Shown: one piece after another, positions 40,167 through 48,036 of the stretch | Layout: every line of letters starts with the position of its first letter | How positions within the stretch are numbered: position 1 is the first letter of the stretch | Source of the DNA: Methanobacteriota archaeon | GTDB lineage: Archaea > Undinarchaeota > Undinarchaeia > Undinarchaeales > Undinarchaeaceae | Reading direction: 5' to 3' | DNA length: 48,036 bases | Assembly (NCBI GenBank): GCA_002687935.1 | Contig: NZBN01000008.1 | Coordinates: 1 to 48,036, forward strand | The notes under the pieces: model-generated | Database searches by the model: none | The model's input: the letters and a program-made list of their open reading frames with translations, nothing else | Told to the model about the DNA's origin: nothing | Translations under genes and position numbers: made by a program

Positions 40167-41123
40167 TTAATTTGTAAGCTGAGCCCTGCAAGTTGTTATT
40201 TCTTCTGAAGAACCATATATTCCGAACTTGCCTTTGAGTTGTTCTGTAACGCGATAGCCGTAATTAGATACGACGCTGATTGTACAGAAGTCCTTGACGA
40301 AATTTATATTCCCAGTATAATTAAGTAAAAGTGTTTTTATGAGGTCCTGCTTGCCGAAGCGGAGCTGTAGCTCAGCATCAGAATATGTGAGTTCTTTGTT
40401 ATTTTCTTCAGTAAAGTTACAAGGACCTGACAAAGTCAGCATAGTCTCATTCATATAGCCAGAGCCTTTGTATCCGGCGAGGCCGTCTCCTGTGTTTTTA
40501 ATTTTTAGGCGGATGCTGAAGCTCGTTGCATTTTCAGAAATAATTAAGGGTTGATTTCTTAGAGACTCTATCTCTATCTGGACCGGACCTGCGCTCGGGA
40601 AATTCTCTCCAGTTCCGCTTGTCTGACCGCCGAGACGCTCTGCTTCCTGTTGAGACATTAGAAGAATTGATGCCCATCCCTCTGATTTGTACATGTAACT
40701 GATAGATGCAGCAACTATGCTTTCACGTGGATCGCAACCTGCCTGCATATCCCACTGGACTGAGTATGCATCTCCCTCGCTGCAGATTGAGAGGTCAGGA
40801 GGATAGAGAGTAGGAACCGCTTTGAACTGTTGAGTGTCGCCTCCGATTCCGAAACCAGGATGACTCCATAAGTCTGCCTGGATATCCGTCGCCTCATAAT
40901 TTCCGCCGTTCTGGAGGTCCATAGAAAGACGTACAGAACCGCCGACAGGAACGTCTTCGTAACCAGGAGAGAAGCTCAGTATTTTTATGGCGTCTGTCTG
41001 TGAAACAACGACTGGGCATTCCTTTGCTTTGCCCTTGCATCCGCTGACGGAAACTGCAAGGAGAATAACAAGTACAACTAGAGCGAATTTTCCGAAGCCT
41101 GTTTTTTGTCTTATCTTAGTCAT
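40167..41123 (-). CDS. CARDB-like surface lipoprotein, paralogue 1 of the array
   Basis: A 318-residue secreted lipoprotein: signal helix about 10-28 with lipobox VSGC and lipidated C29. Domain 1 (about 45-160) has ILSFSPGYEDVPVGGSVRLS and LQNGGNYEATDIQADLW, the beta-strand pattern of CARDB-like domains. Domain 2 (about 180-318) has GPVQIEIESLRNQPLI and IKNTGDGLAGY. The end reads NYGYRVTEQLKGKFGIYG, the equivalent of the YTY strand in the other members. Further cysteines near 124-133 and 233 and in the C-terminus may form disulphides. It closes the operon, 2 bases after paralogue 2. Confidence 0.8.
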   Translation of the reverse strand: MTKIRQKTGFGKFALVVLVILLAVSVSGCKGKAKECPVVVSQTDAIKILSFSPGYEDVPVGGSVRLSMDLQNGGNYEATDIQADLWSHPGFGIGGDTQQFKAVPTLYPPDLSICSEGDAYSVQWDMQAGCDPRESIVAASISYMYKSEGWASILLMSQQEAERLGGQTSGTGENFPSAGPVQIEIESLRNQPLIISENATSFSIRLKIKNTGDGLAGYKGSGYMNETMLTLSGPCNFTEENNKELTYSDAELQLRFGKQDLIKTLLLNYTGNINFVKDFCTISVVSNYGYRVTEQLKGKFGIYGSSEEITTCRAQLTN

Positions 41124-41125
41124 TT

Positions 41126-42160
41126 TTATCTTGAAGGTGCGTAGCTTACTCTTGCATTGGCGTCAATCATATATGTGTATTCTACTGAAGCCTCGAAAGC
41201 TGTGGCATCCTGAATTATGTTACTGGCTGTTGATTTTACTGTGAACATAATGTCGTAGCTCCTCCACTGTTTGGTGCTTCCGATGATTTTTAGTTTCATT
41301 GGGTCAGTTTGTCCTGTTATAACAAGAGTGTCTCCATCCCTTAAAAACTCAAAGTCATTTTCACTATCTTGAGTCTGAGTCTGTCCTTGACCTTGTCCTT
41401 GAGTCTGTTCCTCTTCCTCTGTCTCCGGTGGAATGGTTGAAGGAGGCTCAAGAACAGCAGGATCAAATTTCAGCCTTATTTCTTTGAAAGAGTTGTCTTC
41501 AAGAGAACCTCCACCACTATTCTTAACATTCACTGCAACAGAAACTGTTTGCGTAGTATTAGGCTGGAGAATAATTGGAGTTTTCGGAGCGACTATTTCA
41601 AGGCTTATTGGAGCAGGTGAGCTGTAAGAGTTCAGAACATATCCGGTTATCTGACCACCTTTCTGGAGCCAATTGTCGTAAGAGGATAGTAGAGCTTCCT
41701 GTGTTCCTGTGGTGCTGTAATCGTACATTACTCTGAGTCCGAAGTCCTGACCAGTTGTTGCCTTTGGAAGGCTCGTTGGAGCCAGTAAGATAAGCTCTTT
41801 TTCAACTATATCTCCAGGGATTCCCTTGTCGCGATTAGGTCTCTCTAATCGGTCTATTCCATTCGGAACAAATTCACTGTTGCAGGTAAAATTAGAAACA
41901 TCCAATGGTGTAGCAGCTCCGCAGTTGAAAAGTATGAATTTTAGATTCGTCGCATCAAAGTTTCCATTGTTCTGTGCCGCTGAATAGAAGGTTATCGGGT
42001 CGCCGGGATTAACTGTTGAAACAATGGGATAGAAGGAAGTAATTGAAACTCCAGGATAGGAAACCTCTGTCGGAGTTTCTTTATCGTCCACCCCAATCTG
42101 AGTTCCTGTGCATCCTGATACAAGGACTACGAGTGCTATTAGGAGAATTGTGTTTTTCAT
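41126..42160 (-). CDS. CARDB-like surface lipoprotein, paralogue 2, with Gln/Glu-rich loop
   Basis: A 344-residue lipoprotein with lipobox VSGC at C17. Domain 1: YPGVSITSFYPIVSTVNPGD and AQNNGNFDATNLKFILF. Domain 2: SPAPISLEIVAPKTPIIL and VKNSGGGSLEDNSFKEIRL. It ends VEYTYMIDANARVSYAPSR. It is closest to paralogue 3 (shared YDYST, NW and LNSYS segments), suggesting recent duplication. In place of that protein's calcium repeats it carries an inserted Glu/Gln/Thr-rich loop at about 243-270 in a different position. It overlaps paralogue 3 by 4 bases. Confidence 0.8.
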   Translation of the reverse strand: MKNTILLIALVVLVSGCTGTQIGVDDKETPTEVSYPGVSITSFYPIVSTVNPGDPITFYSAAQNNGNFDATNLKFILFNCGAATPLDVSNFTCNSEFVPNGIDRLERPNRDKGIPGDIVEKELILLAPTSLPKATTGQDFGLRVMYDYSTTGTQEALLSSYDNWLQKGGQITGYVLNSYSSPAPISLEIVAPKTPIILQPNTTQTVSVAVNVKNSGGGSLEDNSFKEIRLKFDPAVLEPPSTIPPETEEEEQTQGQGQGQTQTQDSENDFEFLRDGDTLVITGQTDPMKLKIIGSTKQWRSYDIMFTVKSTASNIIQDATAFEASVEYTYMIDANARVSYAPSR

Positions 42161-43350
42161 TCCTCAATTACGACAGTGGCCTGCCCCTCCTCTATATATG
42201 TATAGTCGGCTTCGGCGCTGAAGCTTATAACCTCTTGTATGATTGCTTCAACAGATTGTGAAGGATTGTATATGTTGGTATTTGGATTTCCGTCTGAAGC
42301 CTCTACTAAGTCAGCTATTCCATCACCATCATCGTCGTCATCTTCATTATCATCCACTCCATCATTATCATAATCAGTTGGGGACGAGTCCATTGCATCA
42401 GGAGTTCCATCACTGTCATCGTCAGGATCTAAATCGTCAGGAATACCATCCCCATCATTATCATTTTCAGACTGGGCAGTTAATTGTGTTTGTTGTTCCG
42501 ACTCAGTGGGTGCTTCAGTTGGAGTTTTTATCTTAAAAATTGCCTTATAGGAATTCCACTGATTGGCTAAACCAATAAGCTGAAGCTTACTTGAATCACT
42601 GACAGTAAGCATATTATCGCTTGCTAGTGATTGTGTGAAGTCTCCAGAATACAGCGAAAGCAATGAAGTATCATAATAGAGTCTGACTTCCCCCAACTCA
42701 CTGCCATTCACTATACCATTTCCTGAGTTTCTTATAATAACCGCAATAGTGATAAACTTGTCCTCATTTGAATCGGCAGGAAGAATAACAGGCTCCGAAG
42801 GAACATTTATTTCTATACTCATTGGAGCATCAGTGCTGTAGGAGTTCAAAGTCCCGACATCAATCTGCTGATTGCTGGCCTTCCAGTTTTCGAAGGAACT
42901 CAGAACTACGTCAGCACCGGCTGATGTGCTGTAATCGTATCTGACGCGGGAAAGGAAGGTGTGTGAAACTTTTCCTCCGATTATATTGTCAGGTGCTGTC
43001 AGTCTGAACTGAGTCTCAGTTATCTCGCCGGGAACATTGAGCTCCAAATCCGGTTTTGAGAGTTTAGCTTCCAAGTCAGAGTACTCATCGCATTCCCAAG
43101 TCGCATCATTAGATTCTTCCGAAGTTCCACAACCGAAGAGCATTACATCAACATCTATTGCATCGAAATGTCCTGTGTTCTGAACCTGGAGAAGCAGGTC
43201 TATCTCGCCGCCTTCCATAACTGTTGATGAAAGTGGATAAAATTCTGTTATTGAAACGCCGGGGTACCCTAATAGGTCTGAGACCTCAGGACTTGCTGTA
43301 CAGCCTGTTACGAGAACTGCCACTGCTATTAGGAAAATTGTCTTTTTCAT
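42157..43350 (-). CDS. CARDB-like surface lipoprotein, paralogue 3, with TSP3-type calcium repeats
   Basis: A 397-residue lipoprotein with lipobox VTGC at C17. Domain 1 (about 28-140): YPGVSITEFYPLSSTVMEGG and VQNTGHFDAIDVDVMLFGCG. Domain 2 starts near 174: APMSIEINVPSEPVILPADS and IIRNSGNGIVNGSELGEVRL. Residues 296-356 are Asp/Asn/Gly-rich repeats of the thrombospondin type 3 kind (DNDGDGIPDDLDPDDDSDG, DYDNDGVDDNEDDDDDGDG), which normally bind calcium. They are inserted between the strand IFKIKTP and the final EADYTYIEEGQATVVIEE. It overlaps both neighbours by 4 bases. Confidence 0.85.
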   Translation of the reverse strand: MKKTIFLIAVAVLVTGCTASPEVSDLLGYPGVSITEFYPLSSTVMEGGEIDLLLQVQNTGHFDAIDVDVMLFGCGTSEESNDATWECDEYSDLEAKLSKPDLELNVPGEITETQFRLTAPDNIIGGKVSHTFLSRVRYDYSTSAGADVVLSSFENWKASNQQIDVGTLNSYSTDAPMSIEINVPSEPVILPADSNEDKFITIAVIIRNSGNGIVNGSELGEVRLYYDTSLLSLYSGDFTQSLASDNMLTVSDSSKLQLIGLANQWNSYKAIFKIKTPTEAPTESEQQTQLTAQSENDNDGDGIPDDLDPDDDSDGTPDAMDSSPTDYDNDGVDDNEDDDDDGDGIADLVEASDGNPNTNIYNPSQSVEAIIQEVISFSAEADYTYIEEGQATVVIEE

Positions 43351-44252
43351 TCTTTCACCAATATATTGACTGGATCTGTGTCCATTATATATGTATAATC
43401 TCCAAGGACCTCAATTGTATAGGAAGTGATGTCCTCGAGATAGTCCAGGCTGAGATCGCACTTAACACTACGCTCCTGTGTTTTTCCGAAAAGTGATACC
43501 TCGCCATTACTAACATCGTCAGAACAGCTGGTCGTTACATCATTTCTGACTGGTCCTCGCACAATATAGACCACAAAATTCTGTATATCACCGCTGACTG
43601 AACCGGAGCCTGTATTTCTTATTACGATATTTAGGCTCACATCAACGCTCTCGGGAGAAGATGAAACTTTTATAGGAGGGACATCGTAAATTGCGAAACT
43701 GACAGGAGCAGAGGAGGTTGTACTCTGTATAGAGAAAGCTCCTGGACCCTGTTCATTGTAAATGTCTCGGGAAACGAGATGAATATTTGAGGTTGCCAGA
43801 GAGCTATAATCATAACTTATCCTTGCTTTCAAAGACTTCTGCTGATTTACTGAAACGCTTGGGGCAGTCATTACCCAGTAGCTATAGAGGCGTTCTCCGG
43901 ACTGTTCAAATTCCAGGTCAGGCGCAAGCAAAGAAGTAGCAGAAACAGAATTTTCGCTCACTGTTGAGAAACCGCTCTTTTGGAAAAGATTGACAACAAT
44001 ATTTTCTGCGTCGTGGGCACCGACATTCTCAACATCAAGACCAAGCTCAACCTCGTCGCCAGAGTCAACGCTTGACTGTGAAGGACTAAAATCCCTTATG
44101 ATGATTCCGTAAGTCAGGGAAGTTCCGAAACCAGCCGAACTTATTTCTGCTTCCTCAGTAGGTAGTGGAAACTTATCAACTATATCTGCACAGCCAGATA
44201 TAGATAGGGCAAGAGAAATAATGAGAATTGTAAGTAAAAGCTTAGATTTCAT
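43347..44252 (-). CDS. CARDB-like surface lipoprotein, paralogue 4
   Basis: A 301-residue lipoprotein with lipobox ISGC at C21. Domain 1: GIIIRDFSPSQSSVDSGDEV and VENVGAHDAENIVVNLF. Then ISYDYSSLATSNIHLVSRD. Domain 2: APVSFAIYDVPPIKVSSSPE and IVIRNTGSGSVSGDIQNFVV. The end is LGDYTYIMDTDPVNILVKE. A TATA element about 29 bases upstream suggests it starts its own transcription unit with paralogues 3-1, in addition to any read-through from upstream members. Confidence 0.8.
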   Translation of the reverse strand: MKSKLLLTILIISLALSISGCADIVDKFPLPTEEAEISSAGFGTSLTYGIIIRDFSPSQSSVDSGDEVELGLDVENVGAHDAENIVVNLFQKSGFSTVSENSVSATSLLAPDLEFEQSGERLYSYWVMTAPSVSVNQQKSLKARISYDYSSLATSNIHLVSRDIYNEQGPGAFSIQSTTSSAPVSFAIYDVPPIKVSSSPESVDVSLNIVIRNTGSGSVSGDIQNFVVYIVRGPVRNDVTTSCSDDVSNGEVSLFGKTQERSVKCDLSLDYLEDITSYTIEVLGDYTYIMDTDPVNILVKE

Positions 44253-44274
44253 CCTTAATGAGTAGGGATAAGGA

Positions 44275-44288
44275 GTTTATATTTATTT
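44275..44288 (-). promoter_or_regulatory. TATA box before paralogue 4
   Basis: The minus strand reads AAAAATAAATATAAAC, centred about 29 bases before the ATG at 44252, in the only sizeable gap inside the lower half of the array. Confidence 0.4.
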
Positions 44289-45179
44289 TTAGTCCGATTT
44301 TAGGACCATCAGACTTTCAATAGGAGAGAGGAGTTTGTAGTGGTACTCTGCTGTTACCTGAACCTGACAGGATGTTGAAACGCTATCATCCGCAATATTA
44401 TATGTAGCCTCAAAACTCTTTCTTCCTTCTTTACCCTGTATGAGTTTTACACCACTTACATTCTGTGTAAAATCTGTGCAACCAGGACCAAGACCTCGTA
44501 CGGTGATGTCGTCAATACATCCAAAGGCCTCTGTGCAGTCTCCTTTTTTGTTGCTAGAACTTATTGTATCAAGACTTTCAACCTTTCCTGTGCCTTCATT
44601 GACAAATATTACTGTGAAACGGACTGGAATATCACCTGTTCCTCTGACCTGAACAGGTTGATTTGCTACTATATCTATGAAAATGGGAGAATGGCTACTA
44701 CTGGATGCATCTGGATATGCTGAAGTGCCGATTTCTCTTAAAACATCACGAGGAACAAAGTGAACAGTAGATACTCCACTTGATTCATAATCATAGGAAA
44801 TTTCTGCCTGAACTTCCTCCAATCTGTTCTGAAGCACATTTGGTGCCTGGAGCTCCCAGAAAAAGGCATCGCTGGCATATGTATCGCCGAGAGGTATTCC
44901 GAGATCAGAGCCATCTATCTCTGTGGCGGTAGTGTTTGTAAATGAACCTGATCTGATGAGCTTAGCCTTTACGTTAGATGCTGTGAAATCACCTCTGTTT
45001 TCGGCGACAAGTGTAATGCTGGCGGACTCTCCGGAATAGACATCACCAAAATCAGACTGGAAACTTCTCACAGCTATGCCATCGCCTGAAGGAGGGGCTT
45101 CTGTGTCCTTTCCGGCACAAGCAGATATAGAAACTACTAAGAGAAGTAATATTAAAAATAAAACTCTGGGGTGTTTCAT
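44289..45179 (-). CDS. CARDB-like surface lipoprotein, paralogue 5
   Basis: A 296-residue lipoprotein with lipobox ISAC at C21. Domain 1: GIAVRSFQSDFGDVYSGES and AENRGDFTASNVKAKLIRSG. Then ISYDYESSGVSTVHFVPRD. Domain 2: SPIFIDIVANQPVQVRGTG and FVNEGTGKVESLD. The end has VTAEYHYKLLSPIESLMVL. Cysteines occur in a KGDCTEAFGCIDDITV stretch and nearby, likely disulphides. No inserts, so it is probably close to the minimal form of the family. Confidence 0.8.
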   Translation of the reverse strand: MKHPRVLFLILLLLVVSISACAGKDTEAPPSGDGIAVRSFQSDFGDVYSGESASITLVAENRGDFTASNVKAKLIRSGSFTNTTATEIDGSDLGIPLGDTYASDAFFWELQAPNVLQNRLEEVQAEISYDYESSGVSTVHFVPRDVLREIGTSAYPDASSSSHSPIFIDIVANQPVQVRGTGDIPVRFTVIFVNEGTGKVESLDTISSSNKKGDCTEAFGCIDDITVRGLGPGCTDFTQNVSGVKLIQGKEGRKSFEATYNIADDSVSTSCQVQVTAEYHYKLLSPIESLMVLKSD

Positions 45180-45199
45180 AGCAATTGACTATCTACTCT

Positions 45200-46555
45200 T
45201 TACTGTAGCTCGACTGAGTTGACATTTCTGTCAGTAGCTGTCTCTCCGAGATAATTTGCGGTTCCTCTGAGAGTTATGTGGTCAGATGTAGTTCCAGTTG
45301 GTGCTGTAACTATTACAGACCATACACCGTTTGAATAGCTGTTTCCACTTGCTGAAACTGGAACATTTAGCTCAGTAGAACCGTTGATAAGAGTGAAATT
45401 CAGATAACTTGCACTTGTTACATCAAAGGACGGGTTTGTATCTGTTACAAGCTCTCCTTGGTATGCTAGAGTGAATGTTATTGTTTCGCTTCCTGAGGAT
45501 GTCCAAGTTCCCTGTGAAGTGGTTGATGGGTCAGTAATCTCGAGAGCGAGTGCGCCTTCAGAAGTTCCTATGATATCGAGACTTGTGGAAACTGACTGTA
45601 CATAGGTGTAAGAAACCTCAGATTCTATTGCAAATGTATTGTAGCCATTGACCCTGTCAGAGTAGGACTGCAAATGGCACTGAACAGTTCTTGTGTATCC
45701 ACCTTCTGTAAGGCGGAGTTTGTTCTGCTTTGCTGAGCTTGAGCTTGAATCTATTAAAAGGACTTTTACACCGTCAAGGCTGTTTGAAGTCCTTAGGTCA
45801 AAGTCGCACTTGGACTCGTCAACTGTCAAACCTGAAGGAATGCTAAGCCTTATAGAGGAAACTCTGTCCCTCTCACCTGTAGCGTCGTAGACAGTTCCAC
45901 TTCCGTCGTTATATACTGTAACTCTTAGTATGAAATCATCCTCTGATCCAGACATTCTTACATATGGTGCTGGTGCTTCCATTGCAATACCTACTGGACC
46001 ATTCCTGGCTTCCTGGGTAGGTGATGCTGGAACTCTCTCCCCACGAGCCTCTAGCTCTGTAAGATGTGATGCTTCCGCGATTACGACTTTTTGTGATACT
46101 ATACTCTTTGTGTCATATCTGACAGCTGCTGTTAGTGAAATTTCTCTGTCAGGAGATGTTGCTGAAACGTATGGAGCTGTTACATCCCACTCAATGTTAC
46201 CAACTCCACCTGCAAGACCTTCATCAGTATTTGGTCTCTCAAGTGTGCCGGGGCTCAGTGAAGTGTAAGTTCCGAGTGCTGTTCCGCTGATGCCATCATA
46301 TCCCTGAAGTCTTACTTCAACATTTTCAGCATTGACAGGTCCTGTATTCTCGGCCTCAACTGAGATAAGGAATGCTTCATTGGAGTCAAACAAGTCTCTT
46401 CCTTCTGTATCTATAGAAAGTACGAGTGAATCTGCGCCTGCAGTTCCGACAGCAGCTCCGGTGTCTCCGCCTGTACAGCCGGTAATAAGAAGCGTAGCTG
46501 AAAGAACAACAAGTGTTAGAAAGAATTTGTTATATATTGTGTTCGACTTTTTCAT
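45200..46555 (-). CDS. CARDB-like surface lipoprotein, paralogue 6, with extra C-terminal beta domain
   Basis: A 451-residue lipoprotein with lipobox ITGC at C27. Domain 1: ADSLVLSIDTEGRDLFDSNE and VEAENTGPVNAENVEVRLQG. Domain 2: GPVGIAMEAPAPYVRMSGSE, YNDGSGTVYDATG, then SEVSYTYVQSVSTSLDIIG. Unlike the others, about 118 more residues follow (333-451), Ser/Thr-rich with strand-like repeats (SGSETITFTLAYQGEL, NGVWSVIVTAPTGTTSD), probably an immunoglobulin-like domain. A TATA box lies about 28 bases upstream. Confidence 0.8.
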   Translation of the reverse strand: MKKSNTIYNKFFLTLVVLSATLLITGCTGGDTGAAVGTAGADSLVLSIDTEGRDLFDSNEAFLISVEAENTGPVNAENVEVRLQGYDGISGTALGTYTSLSPGTLERPNTDEGLAGGVGNIEWDVTAPYVSATSPDREISLTAAVRYDTKSIVSQKVVIAEASHLTELEARGERVPASPTQEARNGPVGIAMEAPAPYVRMSGSEDDFILRVTVYNDGSGTVYDATGERDRVSSIRLSIPSGLTVDESKCDFDLRTSNSLDGVKVLLIDSSSSSAKQNKLRLTEGGYTRTVQCHLQSYSDRVNGYNTFAIESEVSYTYVQSVSTSLDIIGTSEGALALEITDPSTTSQGTWTSSGSETITFTLAYQGELVTDTNPSFDVTSASYLNFTLINGSTELNVPVSASGNSYSNGVWSVIVTAPTGTTSDHITLRGTANYLGETATDRNVNSVELQ

Positions 46556-46576
46556 ACAACATTAGAGTTGCTAATG

Positions 46577-46589
46577 GCTTATATACTTT
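46577..46589 (-). promoter_or_regulatory. TATA box before paralogue 6
   Basis: The minus strand reads AAAGTATATAAGC, about 28 bases before the ATG at 46555, in the 41-base gap after paralogue 7. Confidence 0.5.
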
Positions 46590-46596
46590 ATCAAAT

Positions 46597-48036
46597 CTAT
46601 GTCACTGTGACATATTCACCAGTTTCTGGATCGAAGTATTCGTTTATGGTTGCAGTTCCGTTGGGACTGGTATCACAATCACAGGCTGTGCTAGGTCCGC
46701 AGGCATCTGCGCAGGTTCCGTAGATAGTGATTTTTTCCGTTGCAGATTCCTGGTACAAATATTCTTTAAGGCGAACTCTGAAATCATATGTTGCAAAATC
46801 ACGACCTTCTTCAATTTGTGGTGCTATTAGGAGACAGCCGAATGGTGGGTTTTTCAATATATTAGTTCCGGACTCTATGTTAGTAAGAGAGCTTAATGTT
46901 GATTTGATCCCAGGACGGTAAGTCTGATATATAGTACCTGAAGTAGGGTCGGTGAGATTTCCATCAGAATTGTTTTCAAAACCCTCTCTGAAGTAATCAT
47001 CCAAATTATTTGCATTTATAGGATCAAAGTCACAGAATGTTGTGCCTTCCCATGCCTTTGAGAAATTTGCAGGAATGTAGATTACCATATCATCTTGCTC
47101 AATTTTCTGAACAATTCCAGCACCTTTGTTTTGAAGTTGTACAAGGAAGAGTGTAGGGGTGTTGGCTATAACTTGGTCCTCTGCAGTTCCGAAAGCCATC
47201 ATAAGAGGTCCTGCAGGAGAATAACTCTTGCTTATTTTGTTGACTATTTTCTGTTCTGAAGATGTTGATGTAACCTGAGTCTGGACATCCTGTATAACAA
47301 GAGTTCCGACTAAGTCAGTCTTTGGAAGGAAGGTGTAATTTACTGTAAGCATAATATCTGGTTGCTGGACATCTCCGACACCGAGATTTGTTCCTCCGAT
47401 TTGCATTCCATACCAGCGGATTTGTGTTATGTCTTGAGGTTTTAGAGTGCATTCAGTTTTTTCTGTTCCATCGTCAAGAGCAATTGGATAACCGTCTTCG
47501 TCGAATAACTGGCTTCTGCAGGCTCCAGTTACTACGGGCTCGACAGTACTCTCTTCTTTTTGTGTAAGTGGCGAAGAAAAGAGGCAAAGGTGTGTATTGT
47601 AGTATGACTCACCAGACAAGCCACCAACAAAAGACTGGAGTGACTTCCTAACAAGAGCAAATACATCACAATTTATTGTTTCTCCTTTAAACTCTATAAC
47701 AGTCTGAGCTCCGATATTTGAAAGTGGAAGGTGGAAGGTGGAATCTCCGACACCCTTATTCTGGAACTCTGCAACGATGCTAAAGGGCTGATAGTCATAA
47801 ACAGATGCAGGAACCATCTTGAGAGTCGTTATCTCGAAACCCTGCCATATCTCTTTTTTACTTCCGCCTTCAGTAACGCAGAATGGGTGACAGGCTTCGA
47901 AATCCATAGGGCTTGTTATGGCAACTCCGGCAACTGTTGGAGGGAGTATCTTCGCTTTGACGTAGTACCAGCTGTCTACAATACCATCCCATATATGTCC
48001 TGGAACTGCGGAAATCTGTTCAGTTGTTGCCTCGAA
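46597..48036 (-). CDS. CARDB-like surface protein, paralogue 7 (5' end beyond the window)
   Basis: The frame is open to the window edge, giving at least 479 residues. An internal ATG at 47907 is not needed as a start because another 43 codons upstream read sensibly (TTEQISAVPGHIWDGIVDSW). The N-terminal signal is therefore not visible. Shared features: FEITTLKMVPASVYDYQPFS with AEFQNKGVGDS, then VNYTFLPKTD, then GPLMMAFGTAEDQVIANTP and LQNKGAGIVQK. It ends with a Cys-rich stretch (GTCADACGPSTACDCD) absent from the others. Most diverged and longest member. Confidence 0.75.
   Translation of the reverse strand, partial: FEATTEQISAVPGHIWDGIVDSWYYVKAKILPPTVAGVAITSPMDFEACHPFCVTEGGSKKEIWQGFEITTLKMVPASVYDYQPFSIVAEFQNKGVGDSTFHLPLSNIGAQTVIEFKGETINCDVFALVRKSLQSFVGGLSGESYYNTHLCLFSSPLTQKEESTVEPVVTGACRSQLFDEDGYPIALDDGTEKTECTLKPQDITQIRWYGMQIGGTNLGVGDVQQPDIMLTVNYTFLPKTDLVGTLVIQDVQTQVTSTSSEQKIVNKISKSYSPAGPLMMAFGTAEDQVIANTPTLFLVQLQNKGAGIVQKIEQDDMVIYIPANFSKAWEGTTFCDFDPINANNLDDYFREGFENNSDGNLTDPTSGTIYQTYRPGIKSTLSSLTNIESGTNILKNPPFGCLLIAPQIEEGRDFATYDFRVRLKEYLYQESATEKITIYGTCADACGPSTACDCDTSPNGTATINEYFDPETGEYVTVT

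Noticed and set aside
42295-42470. Asp-rich repeat DNA as a noncoding or CRISPR-like repeat
   Set aside because: It is in frame in a lipoprotein and translates to TSP3-type calcium repeats; units are degenerate with no spacers.
40167-48036. Lipoprotein array as recently acquired bacterial genes
   Set aside because: Base composition and codon use look like the rest of the window, promoters are archaeal TATA type, and no integrase, transposase or tRNA boundary is visible.
1-48036. tRNA, rRNA or mobile elements
   Set aside because: Every gap is under 130 bases, none contains a tRNA-like cloverleaf that I could recognise, and no transposase, integrase or terminal inverted repeats were seen.

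Overview
This window comes from an AT-rich, gene-dense archaeal chromosome. The evidence is the content: an archaeal exosome (Rrp4/Rrp41/Rrp42), proteasome alpha and beta subunits, RNase P proteins Pop5 and Rpp30, KEOPS Pcc1, RNA polymerase subunits P and L, TFS, PCNA, GINS, Dph2, Nop10 and many archaeal/eukaryotic-type ribosomal proteins. Genes start from TATA-box promoters. First genes of transcription units are often predicted leaderless, while internal genes carry GGTGA or GGAG ribosome binding sites. The primase at 35600-36853 looks like a fusion of the small subunit with a PriL-type C-terminal domain, an arrangement known from DPANN archaea such as Nanoarchaeum. I therefore lean to a DPANN-type lineage, but one with gluconeogenic genes (PEP synthase, enolase, FBP aldolase/phosphatase) and SepF-based division. 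The phylum is not resolved.

Layout. 115-1729 (minus): L7Ae, S28e, L24e and Ndk, the first three with unusual charged low-complexity tails. 1805-6661 (minus): enolase, S2, RNase J and GluRS. 6774-9362 (plus): proteasome beta and the termination nuclease FttA/aCPSF1. 9400-9816 (minus): SepF. 9871-16217 (minus): the archaeal exosome superoperon, running from L15e through rnp3, rnp2, psmA, SBDS, rrp4, rrp41, rrp42, L37Ae, rpoP and pcc1 to prefoldin beta. rpoP is a 46-codon gene that is easy to miss. 16346-20126 (plus): an orphan helical protein, a membrane protein, a winged-helix/nuclease-fold-like protein, a PhoU/TrkA-C protein and a HemK2-type methyltransferase. 20118-22683 (minus): DUF2085, a DRG GTPase, DUF202 and an unusual JAMM protein. 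22734-25266 (plus): TrmJ, DUF1512 and L10e. 25267-26382 (minus): a Rossmann methyltransferase. 26478-29111 (plus): PEP synthase; 29108-29602 (minus): a PAP2 phosphatase. 29629-40161 (plus): a long run of information-processing genes (Dph2, RpoL, signal peptidase, TFS, OB-fold protein, PCNA, FBPase, primase, GINS, L44e, aIF2-alpha, Nop10, PAC2) mixed with small membrane proteins.

40167-48036 (minus) is the accessory part: at least seven adjacent genes, all on one strand, encoding diverged paralogues of a two-domain CARDB-like secreted protein. Six begin with a lipoprotein signal peptide; the seventh runs off the window. They share two blocks of the same plan, but individual members carry different inserts or tails (calcium-type TSP3 repeats, a Gln/Glu-rich loop, an extra beta-rich domain, a Cys-rich tail). 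This array and the fused primase are the most interesting things here.

No intergenic gap exceeds 300 bases (the largest is 128 bases at 16218-16345). I saw no rRNA, tRNA, CRISPR array or insertion sequence.
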